From assembly GCF_023515955.1 (NCBI RefSeq), contig NZ_CP097322.1, positions 248,001 through 312,000 on the forward strand: a stretch of 64,000 nt of DNA, written 5' to 3'. Origin of the DNA: Streptomyces sp. RerS4 (GTDB lineage: Bacteria > Actinomycetota > Actinomycetes > Streptomycetales > Streptomycetaceae). Shown here piece after piece: positions 50,952 to 60,555 of the stretch (its first letter is position 1; each line of letters opens with the position of its first letter). Position numbers and translations under genes: made by a program. The notes below the pieces were generated by a model. That model was not told where the DNA came from, ran no database searches, and worked only from the letters and a program-made list of their open reading frames with translations.

Positions 50952-52208
50952 TCAGGGGGTGCTCAGTGGCGCCGGCGCGGAGCCGGCCACCAGGTCGCGG
51001 ATCCGCAGGCCCAGGTGGAGCAGCAGCCGGTTGGCGCCGCTGTCCAGGTCCAGTCCGGTGATCTGCTGGATCTGCCGCAGGCGGTAGTAGAGCGAGGTCC
51101 GGTGCAGGTTCAGGGCCTCGGCGGTCCTGGGCGCGGAACCGCCGTTCTCCAGGAAGCAGCGCAGTGTCTCCTCCAACCGCTGGGTCGCGGGACCCTCCAA
51201 CAGCCGCCGCAGCGGCTGGGGGACGAGGGACTCGTTGAGCGCGTGCTCGGGAAGCTGCATCAGGACGGCGAACTCGCCGAGCGTCTCCCAGTCGCCCACC
51301 CGCTCCAGATGTGTCAGTCGCCGCGCCGCCGCGGCGGCGACCCGTGACTGATCGGCGGATATCCACGCGTCCGCGAGCCCGGCGCGACGGCCTCCGATTC
51401 CGACCACGGCGCACGCGCGGTCGCCCAGGAAGGCCTCCAACGCCCCGAGGGCACCACGCGATTGGGCGGCGAGTTCCTCCGGACGCGGCTCGCACTCGAA
51501 GGTCTGGAGCAGGACGGCCCGGTCCGCCCCCACCGACAGGAGGCCGCGCGCGGTGCGCGTATGCACCAGTGCCTCCAGAGCACCCCGCAACGCCGCCGCG
51601 ACCTGTCCGGGAGGCAGCGCGGGCGCCGCCACGCGGACCGTACTGACCACACAGTGCGCCCGGTCGAGGAGTAGCCCTTGGTCGATCAGCAGCCCCCGCG
51701 CCGTGGTCCGTTCCATCCCGTCGGAGCCGAGCAGTCCCTCCAGCAACCGCCCCTGCCTCCTGGAGGCCTCGTCGGCCGCCATCCGGTCGGCGTACAGCTG
51801 CGCCGCCACGCCGGGGGTGGCCTCTTCGATGGCCGCGGTCTCGGTCTCGGTCAGCCGCCCGTTCGGGGCGACCACCATGAGGACGCCCAGCAGGTGGCCG
51901 CGCTCCCGCAGCGGCACGCAGTAGCGCGGCAGCAGGCCGAGGTCGTCCCGGCCCGCGAGGAATCCGGGTCGGGGCCACTGCATCACGCCCTGCGCCAGGA
52001 CGTGCCGGATGGCCTCGGTGCCCGCCAAGCCCTGGAGCAGGGTGTGGATGCGCACCGGGTCCTCGTCCCCGTAGTGACGGCTCGTGCAGATCATCCGGAC
52101 GAGTTCGTCGTCGATGACCACCGATCGTCCCAACTCCGCCGCGAGCGCGTCGACGAGCGTCTGTAGGGCATCACTGGCACCGCGTGCCCGCCGAATGGAA
52201 CCCGTCAC
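50952..52208 (-). CDS. PucR/CdaR-type transcriptional regulator
   Basis: This 418-residue protein has a GAF-like N terminus (VDALAAELGRSVVIDDELVR, LPRYCVPLRERGHLLGVLMV), a middle GGDEF-like relic domain and a C-terminal PucR helix-turn-helix (ETLRCFLENGGSAPRTAEAL, NLHRTSLYYRLRQIQQITGL). GTG 52208 is chosen because GGAAGG lies 7 nt upstream. PucR-type proteins activate purine or other catabolic genes; no such genes are nearby. It is in the same orientation as the importer genes, 277 bp downstream of their last gene. Confidence 0.85.
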   Translation of the reverse strand: MTGSIRRARGASDALQTLVDALAAELGRSVVIDDELVRMICTSRHYGDEDPVRIHTLLQGLAGTEAIRHVLAQGVMQWPRPGFLAGRDDLGLLPRYCVPLRERGHLLGVLMVVAPNGRLTETETAAIEEATPGVAAQLYADRMAADEASRRQGRLLEGLLGSDGMERTTARGLLIDQGLLLDRAHCVVSTVRVAAPALPPGQVAAALRGALEALVHTRTARGLLSVGADRAVLLQTFECEPRPEELAAQSRGALGALEAFLGDRACAVVGIGGRRAGLADAWISADQSRVAAAAARRLTHLERVGDWETLGEFAVLMQLPEHALNESLVPQPLRRLLEGPATQRLEETLRCFLENGGSAPRTAEALNLHRTSLYYRLRQIQQITGLDLDSGANRLLLHLGLRIRDLVAGSAPAPLSTP

Positions 52209-52485
52209 GATGAAACCTTCCGCTGCCTGTCCTTGCCGTGTGCGGATCGGGGGTTGGTCACCTGTGCGGGACGCCGCCGCATGACGGCGGGTCAGCGGGC
52301 ACGTGTGGGGACCTCCGATCAATGATGATCTTGCCTGGGAGTGCACTCGGCGGCGTAGGTCATTTGACTGTCGGAACAGCCCTCGACGCCGCGGGGCCGT
52401 GTGACGACCGACACCCGCGGGTGGATTCGGCCACGGTCGGCTTCCTCGTCGTCCCCGTGTTGGGGTGGTCGCGGACCGGTGGCGG

Positions 52486-53514
52486 TCAGCGACCCCGCAC
52501 CGTGCCGAAGTAGTCGGCCAGGGTGGTGATCGCCGCCGGGTTGCGCGGGCTTTCCACCAGATCCACGTAGTCGAGCACGATGATCCGCTTGTTCTTGACC
52601 GCGGACACCTGGGCGAGGGGCGGGTACGACAGGAGGAACTGCTTCTTCTGCTCCGCCGTGGTGTCCCCGTAGTCGTTGATGACGATCACTTCGGGGTCGC
52701 GTTCGACGACGCTCTCCCAGCCGACCGTCGTCCAGGAGTCCGCCAAGTCCTGCATGACGTGGTCACCGCCCGCCTTCGTGATGATGTCGTGCGGGGCGGC
52801 GAAGCGTCCGGAGGTGAACGGCTTGTCCTGGCCGCTGTCGTAGAGGAAGACGCGGGGGCGCTCCGAGCCCTGCGGCGCCTTGGCCTGGGCGTCGGTGACC
52901 TGCTTCTTGAAGCCGGCGATCAGTTCCTGTGCGCGACCCTCGACACCGAAGAGCTTTCCGAGGTTGGTCAGGTCGGTGTAGAGCGCGTCGAGTGGCGGCA
53001 TGATGCCGCGCGCCGAGGCGGGTCCGTTGCGGCAGGACTCCGTGAGGAGGTAGGAGTCGATGCCCACCGCTCGCAGGGAGTCGGGGGTGAGGCCCTTGTC
53101 CTCGCCGAAGCCGTAGTTCCAACCCGCGAAGACGAGGTCGGCGCGGGCGTCGAGGACCAGTTCCTTGGTGATCTGTTCCTTCGAGAGCCATTTCGCCTTG
53201 TCGTAGCCGCCCTTCCACGGAACGGCGGCCAGGTCGCCCTTGTCGTCCGGCATCACGAATCCCGCCATCCGGTCTTCCAGACCGAGCGCGAACATGATCT
53301 CGGTGATGCCGACGTCGTTGGTGACCACGCGCTCGGGGCGCTTGGCGTACGTCACCTGCCGTCCGCAGTTCTCGATGGTGACGGCGGCGGTCGCGGTCGC
53401 GGCGGTACGGTCCTCACTCGTTGCGGGGGACGCGACCTTGGCACCGCATCCGGTGAGGGTGAAGGCCAGTGCCACGGCCGCTGCCGTGACCGTGGCCGTA
53501 CGCAGGCGGATCAT
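52486..53514 (-). CDS. ABC importer substrate-binding lipoprotein (cobalamin/siderophore type)
   Basis: This 342-residue protein has a lipoprotein signal (VALAFTLTGC as lipobox) and the BtuF/FecB-type fold: VTYAKRPERVVTNDVGITEI, MFALGLEDRMAGFVMPDDKG, then DLVFAGWNYGFGEDKGLTPD and PRVFLYDSGQDKPFTSGRFA. The family binds cobalamin, haem or ferric siderophores; the riboswitch upstream of the operon argues for cobalamin or a related corrinoid. It is the last gene of the operon; its ATG overlaps the ATPase stop by four bases. Confidence 0.88.
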   Translation of the reverse strand: MIRLRTATVTAAAVALAFTLTGCGAKVASPATSEDRTAATATAAVTIENCGRQVTYAKRPERVVTNDVGITEIMFALGLEDRMAGFVMPDDKGDLAAVPWKGGYDKAKWLSKEQITKELVLDARADLVFAGWNYGFGEDKGLTPDSLRAVGIDSYLLTESCRNGPASARGIMPPLDALYTDLTNLGKLFGVEGRAQELIAGFKKQVTDAQAKAPQGSERPRVFLYDSGQDKPFTSGRFAAPHDIITKAGGDHVMQDLADSWTTVGWESVVERDPEVIVINDYGDTTAEQKKQFLLSYPPLAQVSAVKNKRIIVLDYVDLVESPRNPAAITTLADYFGTVRGR

Positions 53515-54359
53515 CGAGGGGTCTCCTGTCGCTGAGGGTTGATTCGGTCGAAGAGCAGCTGTACGGCGTCGGTTTCCGGATGCCGTACGCGGTGGGCGCG
53601 GACCCCGAAGACCTCGGCCAGCAGCTCCGGGCCGAGGACGTCTTGCGGGGCGCCGGAGGCGACGATGCGGCCCCGGTCGATCACGTACAGGACGTCGCAA
53701 TAGCGCGCGGCGAGGTTGAGGTCGTGGAGCGCGGCCAGGACGGTCAGGCCGAGCCCCCGAACCAGTTCGAGCACGTCCAACTGGTGGGCGATGTCGAGGT
53801 GGTTGGTCGGCTCGTCCAGTACCAGCACCCGGGGCTGCTGGGCGAGCGCGCGGGCGATGAGGGTGCGCTGCTTCTCGCCACCGGAGAGGGTGAGGAACCC
53901 CCGCTCGGCCAGGTGCGCCGCGCCGACGCGGGCGAGGGCGTCCGCACAGATCCCGTCGTCGGAGGAGGCGGAGGCGGAGGTCGAGGCAGAGGCAGAGGCG
54001 GAAGTGGAGGAGGCTGCGGTGCGGCCGATGCCGGCGCCGCGCCGGCGGTGGGGCAGCCGGCCCATCGCCACGACCTCGGCGACCGTGAAGTCGAACTCCG
54101 CCGAGGATTCCTGAGGCAGTGCGGCCAACAGCCGGGCCCCGGCCCGTCCGTCCATGGCGTGCAGGTCCTCGCCGTCCAGCCGGACCGCACCCGCGGCCGG
54201 GCGCAGGGCCCGGTACACGCAGCGCAGCAGCGTCGACTTGCCGCTGCCGTTCGGTCCGACCAGGCCCACTACCTGCCCCGAGCGCGCGGCGAGCGTGACG
54301 TCCCGTACCAGGAGGGCGTCCGCGACCTCGATCGAGAGGCCTTCGACGTCGAGACGCAT
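53511..54359 (-). CDS. ABC importer ATPase (BtuD/FecE type) with Ser/Ala insertion
   Basis: This 282-residue ATPase has Walker A GPNGSGKST (35-43), Q-loop at Gln83, signature LSGGEKQ (158-164), Walker B VLVLDEPTNHLD and the H-loop in AALHDLNLAARYC. Between the Q-loop and the signature lies an insertion of about 20 residues (113-134) of alternating Ser and Ala, coded by imperfect 6-bp repeats. It is far from the catalytic core but close to where the permease is contacted. ATG overlaps the permease stop as TGATG. Confidence 0.92.
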   Translation of the reverse strand: MRLDVEGLSIEVADALLVRDVTLAARSGQVVGLVGPNGSGKSTLLRCVYRALRPAAGAVRLDGEDLHAMDGRAGARLLAALPQESSAEFDFTVAEVVAMGRLPHRRRGAGIGRTAASSTSASASASTSASASSDDGICADALARVGAAHLAERGFLTLSGGEKQRTLIARALAQQPRVLVLDEPTNHLDIAHQLDVLELVRGLGLTVLAALHDLNLAARYCDVLYVIDRGRIVASGAPQDVLGPELLAEVFGVRAHRVRHPETDAVQLLFDRINPQRQETPR

Positions 54360-55450
54360 CAGCGGCCCCCGAACGCGTAGCCGCCGCGGCGGCGCATCAG
54401 CAGGAGGAAGCAGGGCACGCCCACGACAGCGGTGATCACGCCCACGGGCAGTTCGGCGGGCGCGAGGAGGATCCGGGAGACGATGTCGACCCAGACCAGC
54501 AGCACCGCGCCGGCTACCGGCGCCACGGCGAGCACCCGTCGGTGGTCCGCACCGACCAGCATTCTGACGACGTGGGGCACCATCAGCCCGACGAAACCGA
54601 TCGCCCCGCTGACCGCCACCACCGTTCCCGTGACGGCTGCCGTGACCACGAAGAGTTGACGGCGCATCCGGCCGGCGTCCAGGCCCAGCGCGGCCGCCGT
54701 CTCGTCCCCCATGGCCAGCGCGTCGAGCCGGCGCGCCGACAAAGCGAGGTAGGTGATTCCCGCGAGCACCGTCGCGGCGGCGACCGGCACCGAGCCCCAG
54801 GTCGCGCCGCCGAGGCTGCCCAGCAACCACATCATCGCGGACCGGGCCGCCTCGCCGCGGTCCGCGCTGAAGACCATGAGGGTGGTGACCGCCGAGAAGC
54901 CGTAGCTCATGGCCGTTCCGGTGAGGACCAGCCGTAGCGGCGTCAGCCCGTACGCGGTGCGCGCGGCGGCGTAGACCAGCAGCATCGCGAGGAGTGCCGA
55001 ACCGAACGCCGACACCGACAGGGCCCACACCCCGAGCGCGGAGAACGCGCCGAGCAGGATCACCGCGTTCGCGCCGACCGCGGCCCCCGAGGAGATTCCC
55101 AGGACGAAGGGGTCGGCCAGCGCGTTGCGCACCATGGCCTGGACGGCGACACCCGTCGCCGCCAGCCCGGCGCCGACGACTGCCGCGAGGACGGTGCGGG
55201 GCAGCCGGATCTCCCACACGATGGTGTAGGCGGCGACCTCGTCCGGCCGGATCGTGCCGCCGGTCAGGCCGGCCCGCAGCAAGCGCACCACCTGCCCCCA
55301 CGGCAGGCCGGACGCTCCGAGGCCCACCCCACCGACGAGAGAGACCAGCAGTACGGCGGCCAGCGCCGCGGTCAAGGGCACCAGGGGTATCCGGCGCGGT
55401 GGAGCGGGGGGCACAGGCGGGTCCTTCGCGTCGGGCCGCCTCGGAAACAC
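54359..55450 (-). CDS. FecCD/BtuC-type ABC permease
   Basis: This 363-residue protein has about nine to ten membrane helices and the FecCD hallmarks: TIVWEIRLPRTVLAAVVGAG, QAMVRNALADPFVLGISSGA and GFVGLMVPHVVRMLVGADHR, plus the coupling-helix segment ETAAALGLDAGRMRRQL. The transported ligand is likely cobalamin or a corrinoid (see the riboswitch). Start GTG 55450 is tentative; it is the first gene of the operon. Confidence 0.92.
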   Translation of the reverse strand: MFPRRPDAKDPPVPPAPPRRIPLVPLTAALAAVLLVSLVGGVGLGASGLPWGQVVRLLRAGLTGGTIRPDEVAAYTIVWEIRLPRTVLAAVVGAGLAATGVAVQAMVRNALADPFVLGISSGAAVGANAVILLGAFSALGVWALSVSAFGSALLAMLLVYAAARTAYGLTPLRLVLTGTAMSYGFSAVTTLMVFSADRGEAARSAMMWLLGSLGGATWGSVPVAAATVLAGITYLALSARRLDALAMGDETAAALGLDAGRMRRQLFVVTAAVTGTVVAVSGAIGFVGLMVPHVVRMLVGADHRRVLAVAPVAGAVLLVWVDIVSRILLAPAELPVGVITAVVGVPCFLLLMRRRGGYAFGGR

Positions 55451-55498
55451 ACGAGGAGCGGCCCGCGACCGGTCGACGTACTCGGCGGCGCCCGCGAG

Positions 55499-55690
55499 GC
55501 ATCCCCTCTCGCAGTCCGCGGCGAGTGGTCGGGAAACGATCTGCCGTCCCCCGGACGATCGGGCTCGCGCGATCCGCCTGCCGGGCGCTCGCGCATACCG
55601 TTGCGGGTCAGCGCCGGTCTCTCACCGGACTTCAACCACGGGACGCACGAGCAGGGTAGCAATCGGCCCACCGGGGCGACACAAGTACCC
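55499..55690 (-). promoter_or_regulatory. Probable cobalamin (B12) riboswitch
   Basis: The minus strand reads GAAGTCCGGTGAGAGACCGG followed by CGCTGACCCGCAACGGT (core at about 55597-55640). This matches the conserved B12-box region (xCCGGTGxxAxxCCGG, GCxGxCCCGCxxCxGT). A later CGGACTGCGAGAGGGGATGC could form the closing part. It leads directly into the importer operon (start 55450), as in known btu-type leaders. The exact borders and stems need covariance-model scoring. Confidence 0.75.
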
Positions 55691-55714
55691 CTGGTGGGAC
55701 GGGCACACGCGAAA

Positions 55715-55749
55715 CCCCGGACCCCGGCCCGGTGGGGCGGGGTCCGGGG
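55715..55749. terminator. 12-bp perfect terminator hairpin
   Basis: CCCCGGACCCCG (55715-55726) pairs with CGGGGTCCGGGG (55738-55749) around an 11-nt loop. It closes the transcript of the exporter that ends at 55787, keeping it apart from the riboswitch. Confidence 0.8.
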
Positions 55750-55786
55750 CGCGGGGCCGGACATCGGTCGGTCTGTCGCCCTGGCG

Positions 55787-57283
55787 TCAGGTGGAGGTGT
55801 GGGCGGCCTTGTCCGTCGTGGTGGCCTCGTCTTCCTGAGGCTCCGCGGCGGGCGGTTGCGCAGTGGGCGGGGTGCGGACCAGCAGCGCGACCAGCACGGC
55901 CAGGGCCGCGAGGACGGCGCCGACGGCGAATCCCCACCGGATGCCCGTGGCCAGGGCGCTGGTGGCGTCGGCGCCGTCGGCCGCCGCCGACGCGGCGCGG
56001 CCGGACATGACGCTGATCACCAGGGCGGTGCCGGCGGCGGCCGCGACCTGTTGCAGCGAGCCGAGGATGGCGGAGCCGTGGGGGTAGAGGTGCGGCGGCA
56101 GGACGGACAGGCCGGAGGTGAAGAGGGGGGTGAAGACGAACGCCATGCCGGTACTCAGGGCCACGTGAAGGGCGAGCACCAGCCACGGGGAGGTCTCCTC
56201 GCCCGTGAGGGCGAACAGGCCGAGGCTGAGCGCCGTGAGGACGGATCCGGGTACGACCAGGCGCGGTGCGCCGAGTCGGTCGTAGAGCTTGCCGACCTGC
56301 GGTCCGAGCAGACCCATGGTCAGGCCGCCGGGGATGAGGAGCAGACCGGTCTGCAGTGAGGTCAGGCCGCTCACCTCCTGCAGATAGATCGGCAGCACGA
56401 TGAACGCACCCATGAGCGCCATGAAGGACAGGCACATCAGGCCCAGAGCCACGGAGAAGTGTCGGAACGTCAGGGTGCGCAGGTCCAGCAGCGGTGTGGA
56501 CGAGCGCTGCAGTGCCAGTTGTCGCCACACGAACAGGCCGACGAGGACGGCGCCGGCCGGGGTCATGACCTCCGGGGGCACGGGGGCCTGGGCCTCGTTC
56601 CCGGCACCGAGCCCGCTCAGGCCGTAGACCAGGGCGCCGAAGCCCACTGCCGCCAGGGGGACGGACAGCCAGTCGATGGGGGCGGCCTGCGGCTCGCCGA
56701 CGTTGACCAGTTTGCGCCGGCCGAATATGGCCATGGCTCCGGCGATGGGCAGCACGGCCAGGAACAGCAGACGCCACGTCCCCAGCTGCAGCAGCACGCC
56801 GGAGACGGCGGGCCCGAGGGCGGGGGCGACGGAGATGACGAGGGTGATGTTGCCCATGACACGGCCGCGCTCGTGCGGGGGAACGAGGGTCATCAGTGTC
56901 GTCATGAGCAGCGGCACCATGACGGCGGTGCCGCAGGCCTGGACGACACGGGCGACCAGCAGCACGGGGAAGGCGGGTGCGGCCGCGGCCAGGGCCGTGC
57001 CGGCGAGGAACAGTGCCATGGCCAGGCTGAAGGCGGTCCGGGTCGTCACGCGCTGGAGGAACCACCCCGTCACCGGGATGACGACGGCCATGGTGAGCAT
57101 GAAGGCCGTGGACAGCCACCCGGCGGCGGCCGCGGTGACCTCGAACTCGCGCATGAGCCGCGGGATCGCGTTGACCATGATCGTCTCGTTGAGGAGGACG
57201 ACGAACGTGGACAGGACGAGAATCCGCAGCACGGCGGTGACGCGGGCGGGCGAGGGGATGGGTGTTTCGTGTGGTGCGGGCAT
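55787..57283 (-). CDS. DHA2-type MFS drug exporter
   Basis: This 498-residue protein has 14 predicted membrane helices with typical DHA2 motifs: motif A-like GWFLQRVTTRTAFSLAMALF, motif C-like APALGPAVSGVLLQLGTWRL (Gly-Pro rich), and LNETIMVNAIPRLMREF in helix 1. It should export drugs or related hydrophobic compounds against protons. The C terminus is polar. It is divergent in control from nothing; the PucR gene lies upstream on the same strand, ending 137 bp before the exporter start. Confidence 0.9.
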   Translation of the reverse strand: MPAPHETPIPSPARVTAVLRILVLSTFVVLLNETIMVNAIPRLMREFEVTAAAAGWLSTAFMLTMAVVIPVTGWFLQRVTTRTAFSLAMALFLAGTALAAAAPAFPVLLVARVVQACGTAVMVPLLMTTLMTLVPPHERGRVMGNITLVISVAPALGPAVSGVLLQLGTWRLLFLAVLPIAGAMAIFGRRKLVNVGEPQAAPIDWLSVPLAAVGFGALVYGLSGLGAGNEAQAPVPPEVMTPAGAVLVGLFVWRQLALQRSSTPLLDLRTLTFRHFSVALGLMCLSFMALMGAFIVLPIYLQEVSGLTSLQTGLLLIPGGLTMGLLGPQVGKLYDRLGAPRLVVPGSVLTALSLGLFALTGEETSPWLVLALHVALSTGMAFVFTPLFTSGLSVLPPHLYPHGSAILGSLQQVAAAAGTALVISVMSGRAASAAADGADATSALATGIRWGFAVGAVLAALAVLVALLVRTPPTAQPPAAEPQEDEATTTDKAAHTST

Positions 57284-57420
57284 GGCGCCTTCCGTCGTGT
57301 GAGTGTCCTCCGCGCGGGGCGGTCACTCTGACAGACTGCGGCGCCGGGAAGAACTCATCGGTATCCCCCTGATCCTGTCGGTGCCGCCGCCCGAGCTCAA
57401 ATCATTTTCGCCGACACCGG

Positions 57421-58620
57421 TCAGCGCAGGACCGAGAACGGCAACGTCCGGACGGCCTGGAGCGCGGCGTACAACTCGGCCGCGCCGACCGGGTCGGCGA
57501 CGGTGCGTCCGGTGAGCTCGCGGATCCGGCGCAGCCGCTGGCGGACGGTGTTGGCGTGGCAGTGCAGGGCCCGCGCGGCCTCCTCCGTGGAGCCGGAGGC
57601 CGCGTACCACGCGGTGAGCGTGCCGATCAGCACGGTGCGCTGCTCGGCCGGGAGATCGAGCAGCGTGCCGAGGACGGAGCGGGCCATCCGGGCCGCGACG
57701 TCCGGGGAGTGGACCACCAGTGCGGCGAGCGGGCCGTCGTCGAAGGTGGCGACCGGGGGGCCGGTCGGGTCGGCGGTGGCCAGGGCCAGCCGGGCCAGTC
57801 GCAGGCCGGTGGCGCAGTCGGCGAGGTTCGTGAAGACCGGGCTGGCCCCGTAGCGGAGGGTGGCCGACCGTTGGAGCACGGTCAGCAGCCGCTCCAGGGT
57901 GCGCTGGTCGCGGACCGAGACGAGCCCGGCCAGTAGGCCGGCGGTACGACTCCAGGCGGAGGCGATGCCGTGAGCGGCGAGCCGGTTCCCGAGCTCGGGC
58001 ACCGGTCCGGGCGGCGGATCGGCGACCAGCACGACGAACAGCCCCTCATACGGCAGGCGCAGGACGTCCGCCGCCCGCCAGAGGGCCTCGGTGGTGCGGG
58101 CGGTGCCGTCGAGGAGCTCGGTGAGGGCCGGGGTCCGGTGGCCCGCCTGGTCGGTGGCGCCCGACGGGGCACGCTGGTAGGCGGCGGTGATCTCGTTGGC
58201 GCCGGTCTCGATCAGCCCGAGCAGGCGGGCGGCTCCGTCGGGCAGCACGGCCAGCGCGTGGTGGCCGCTGTGGCGTGCCTCGGCGGTCAGCTCCTCCAGC
58301 AGCATCCGTCCGCCGGCGTGGTAGGCGGCGATCACGGCGGGCAGCGGGACGCCCTGGCCGGCCCGGCGCAGTGCGGTGGCGGTGGCCGGGGCGGGGCTGT
58401 AGCGCCCTGTCAGGGCGCGCAGGGTGTAGGTCAGATGGGCGCGGCAGGAGCCGCGCAGCTCCTCGACGGAAACCAGTCGGCGGTAGGCGGCGGTGCCCGA
58501 GGGGGCGAGGATCCGGTCGACGGCGCGTTCGCTCAGTTCGGTCAGCCGCCCGTTCAGGGCGGTGGCCAGTAAGCCGATTCGTCGATCCGTCGTGTGGGTG
58601 GTGACGGGGCTATCGGGCAT
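57421..58620 (-). CDS. PucR-type helix-turn-helix regulator
   Basis: This 399-residue protein has a long helical N-terminal part and a C-terminal PucR-type helix-turn-helix ([40 protein letters not shown]). A GGDEF-like relic domain is in the middle. It lies just upstream of the exporter on the same strand and is divergent from the lipase; both are plausible targets. Confidence 0.85.
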   Translation of the reverse strand: MPDSPVTTHTTDRRIGLLATALNGRLTELSERAVDRILAPSGTAAYRRLVSVEELRGSCRAHLTYTLRALTGRYSPAPATATALRRAGQGVPLPAVIAAYHAGGRMLLEELTAEARHSGHHALAVLPDGAARLLGLIETGANEITAAYQRAPSGATDQAGHRTPALTELLDGTARTTEALWRAADVLRLPYEGLFVVLVADPPPGPVPELGNRLAAHGIASAWSRTAGLLAGLVSVRDQRTLERLLTVLQRSATLRYGASPVFTNLADCATGLRLARLALATADPTGPPVATFDDGPLAALVVHSPDVAARMARSVLGTLLDLPAEQRTVLIGTLTAWYAASGSTEEAARALHCHANTVRQRLRRIRELTGRTVADPVGAAELYAALQAVRTLPFSVLR

Positions 58621-58792
58621 GAACGCACCTTAAACGAGCCGTACGGCATTACCGAACAATGTATGTCATTGTCGTTGTCGTCGCTCACATGATCGAGCTC
58701 CGCATCCTGTCCGACACTCCATCACCCGGCGCGCACCGTCCCACTGATCATCGTGCAGAACCTCGTAACCCCCGACCGATCCAGGGACACCC

Positions 58793-59998
58793 ATGCGATT
58801 CCCGCGCACCGCCATGCCCGCGTTCGCCGCTCTGCTGGCCGCCCTCGCGACCGCCACGCCGGCCGCCGCCGTGGACAGCGGTGACCTCCACGACGCCTTC
58901 TACACTCCCCCGCCCGGTGAGGTCACCGCCGGGCCGGGCGAGGTGATCCAGCGCCGAGCCGCCGATTTCCGGGTCGAGCCGACGGGCCTGATCAACCAAC
59001 ACGTCCGCTCCTGGCAGGTGCTCTACGGCTCCGGCGACGCCGACGGCCGCCGGATCGCCGTCTCCGGCACCGTCCTCGTCCCCGAGGCCCCGTACGGCGG
59101 GCCGGGCCCGCGCCCCGTCGTCGCGCACGCCATCGGCACCCACGGTCTGGGCGACCGGTGCGCCCCCTCCCGGGCGCTGGCCGACGGCACCCAGTACGAG
59201 ACGATCGCGATCAAAGCGATGCTCGACCGCGGCTGGGCCGTGGTCGCCACCGACTACCAGGGGCTCGGCACTCCCGGTGGACACAGCTACGTGAACGGGC
59301 GGGCCGAGGGCCAGGCCGTGCTCGACTCGGTGCGCGCCGCCCAGCGGCTGCCCGAGGCGGGGATCGCCCCCGACGCCCCCGTCGTCATCGCCGGTTACTC
59401 GCAGGGTGGCCAGGCGGCGAGTTGGGCGGCCGAGCTCCAGCCCTCGTACGCGCCGGAGTTGAAGCTGCGCGGCGCCTCGATCGGGGCGCCCGCCGCGGAC
59501 CTCCTGGCGGTCGCGAAGGGGGTGGACGGCAGCCCGGCCTTCGGCTTCGGCCTGACGGCCGCCGTCGGCCTCAAGCACGCCTACCCGGAACTCCCGCTGG
59601 ACGAGCTGTTCACCGACCACGGCCGCGAGCTGCTGGCCGACATCTCCGACGACTGCACGCTGGAGATCGCCACCAAGTACGGGATGCACAGCTGGGACCG
59701 GTTGACCACCGAGGACCCGTTCGCACGGGCCGACTGGCGCGGCCGGCTCACCGAGCAGCAGGCCGGGCGACACCGCCCCGCGGTGCCGGTGCGGCTGTAC
59801 CACTCGCGCCTGGACGACGTGATCCCGTATCGGGTCGGCGCCGAGCTCAAGGACCGGCTGTGCGGGCTCGGCGCGTCGGTCGACTGGGACACGTCCCTGG
59901 TGCCCACGCACATCGCCGCCTTCTACGCGGCCACCCCGGCGACCGTCCGGTGGCTGGCGGACCGCCTCGAAGGCCGGCCGGTGGAGAACGACTGCTGA
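58793..59998 (+). CDS. Secreted lipase-family protein
   Basis: This 401-residue protein has a signal peptide (1-26) and an alpha/beta-hydrolase domain of the secretory lipase (LIP) type: GWAVVATDYQGLGTPGGHSY, nucleophile in VVIAGYSQGGQAASWAAELQ, acid in YHSRLDDVIP and His in VPTHIAAFYAAT. Cys residues are spaced for disulfide bonds. It should cleave esters outside the cell. The gene is divergent from the PucR gene; no ribosome site better than CAGGGA is seen. Confidence 0.87.
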   Translation: MRFPRTAMPAFAALLAALATATPAAAVDSGDLHDAFYTPPPGEVTAGPGEVIQRRAADFRVEPTGLINQHVRSWQVLYGSGDADGRRIAVSGTVLVPEAPYGGPGPRPVVAHAIGTHGLGDRCAPSRALADGTQYETIAIKAMLDRGWAVVATDYQGLGTPGGHSYVNGRAEGQAVLDSVRAAQRLPEAGIAPDAPVVIAGYSQGGQAASWAAELQPSYAPELKLRGASIGAPAADLLAVAKGVDGSPAFGFGLTAAVGLKHAYPELPLDELFTDHGRELLADISDDCTLEIATKYGMHSWDRLTTEDPFARADWRGRLTEQQAGRHRPAVPVRLYHSRLDDVIPYRVGAELKDRLCGLGASVDWDTSLVPTHIAAFYAATPATVRWLADRLEGRPVENDC

Positions 59999-60111
59999 CC
60001 TCTGCCGACCTCCGGAACACCCCGTCGGCGTTCCATGTGACGAATCGTCGGATGGAGTGAAAGCCCGGCAGGTGACGTACCGCTCCTTTCGGTACGTGCG
60101 ACGGTCATGGC

Positions 60112-60555
60112 ATGAAGAAGATCGCGACACTCATGTCCCCTCTCGCCGCGGCGACGGTGCTCCTCGCAGGCTTCGCGACCCCTGCCCACGCCGGCCCCTA
60201 CTGGAACAAGACCGTCAAGTGCAATGCGACCGACCCCGACGGCCGGAAGATCCCGACCCGGGTCGGCAACGGCGAGCTGGGCTGGAACCACTTCAGCGGT
60301 GCCCACAACATCAGGAAGTGCGCGCTGGTCAACATTCCGCTCCAGGGCAATGTCGACAAGGTGGACGGGGCGAACATCCAGTACTGGGGCTGGGCCTCCA
60401 ACCGTGCGCACGGCCGGGTGAAAATCGTCGTCAAGGTGCGCTACGCGCGCAAGACGGTCGACAAGCGGTACGACGCCGGGCCCGGGAACGTGATCGGGGT
60501 GATCACGGCGTACTGCAACGGCATGACGAAGTGTCCCGGCTGGGTGAACGAGTGA
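60112..60555 (+). CDS. Small secreted Cys-containing protein
   Basis: This 147-residue protein has a signal peptide (1-27; SPLAAATVLLAGFATPAHA) and a mature basic domain with four Cys (KCNATDPDG, RKCALVNIP, YCNGMTKCPG) likely in two disulfides. It reads as a beta-rich secreted domain; I do not know the family. It is coupled to the next gene by a four-base overlap. Confidence 0.75.
   Translation: MKKIATLMSPLAAATVLLAGFATPAHAGPYWNKTVKCNATDPDGRKIPTRVGNGELGWNHFSGAHNIRKCALVNIPLQGNVDKVDGANIQYWGWASNRAHGRVKIVVKVRYARKTVDKRYDAGPGNVIGVITAYCNGMTKCPGWVNE

Noticed and set aside
52486..55450. Siderophore importer as the substrate call for the FecCD-type operon
   Set aside because: No siderophore biosynthesis or iron-box-like sequence was seen, and the leader resembles a B12 riboswitch; family membership alone does not decide the substrate.
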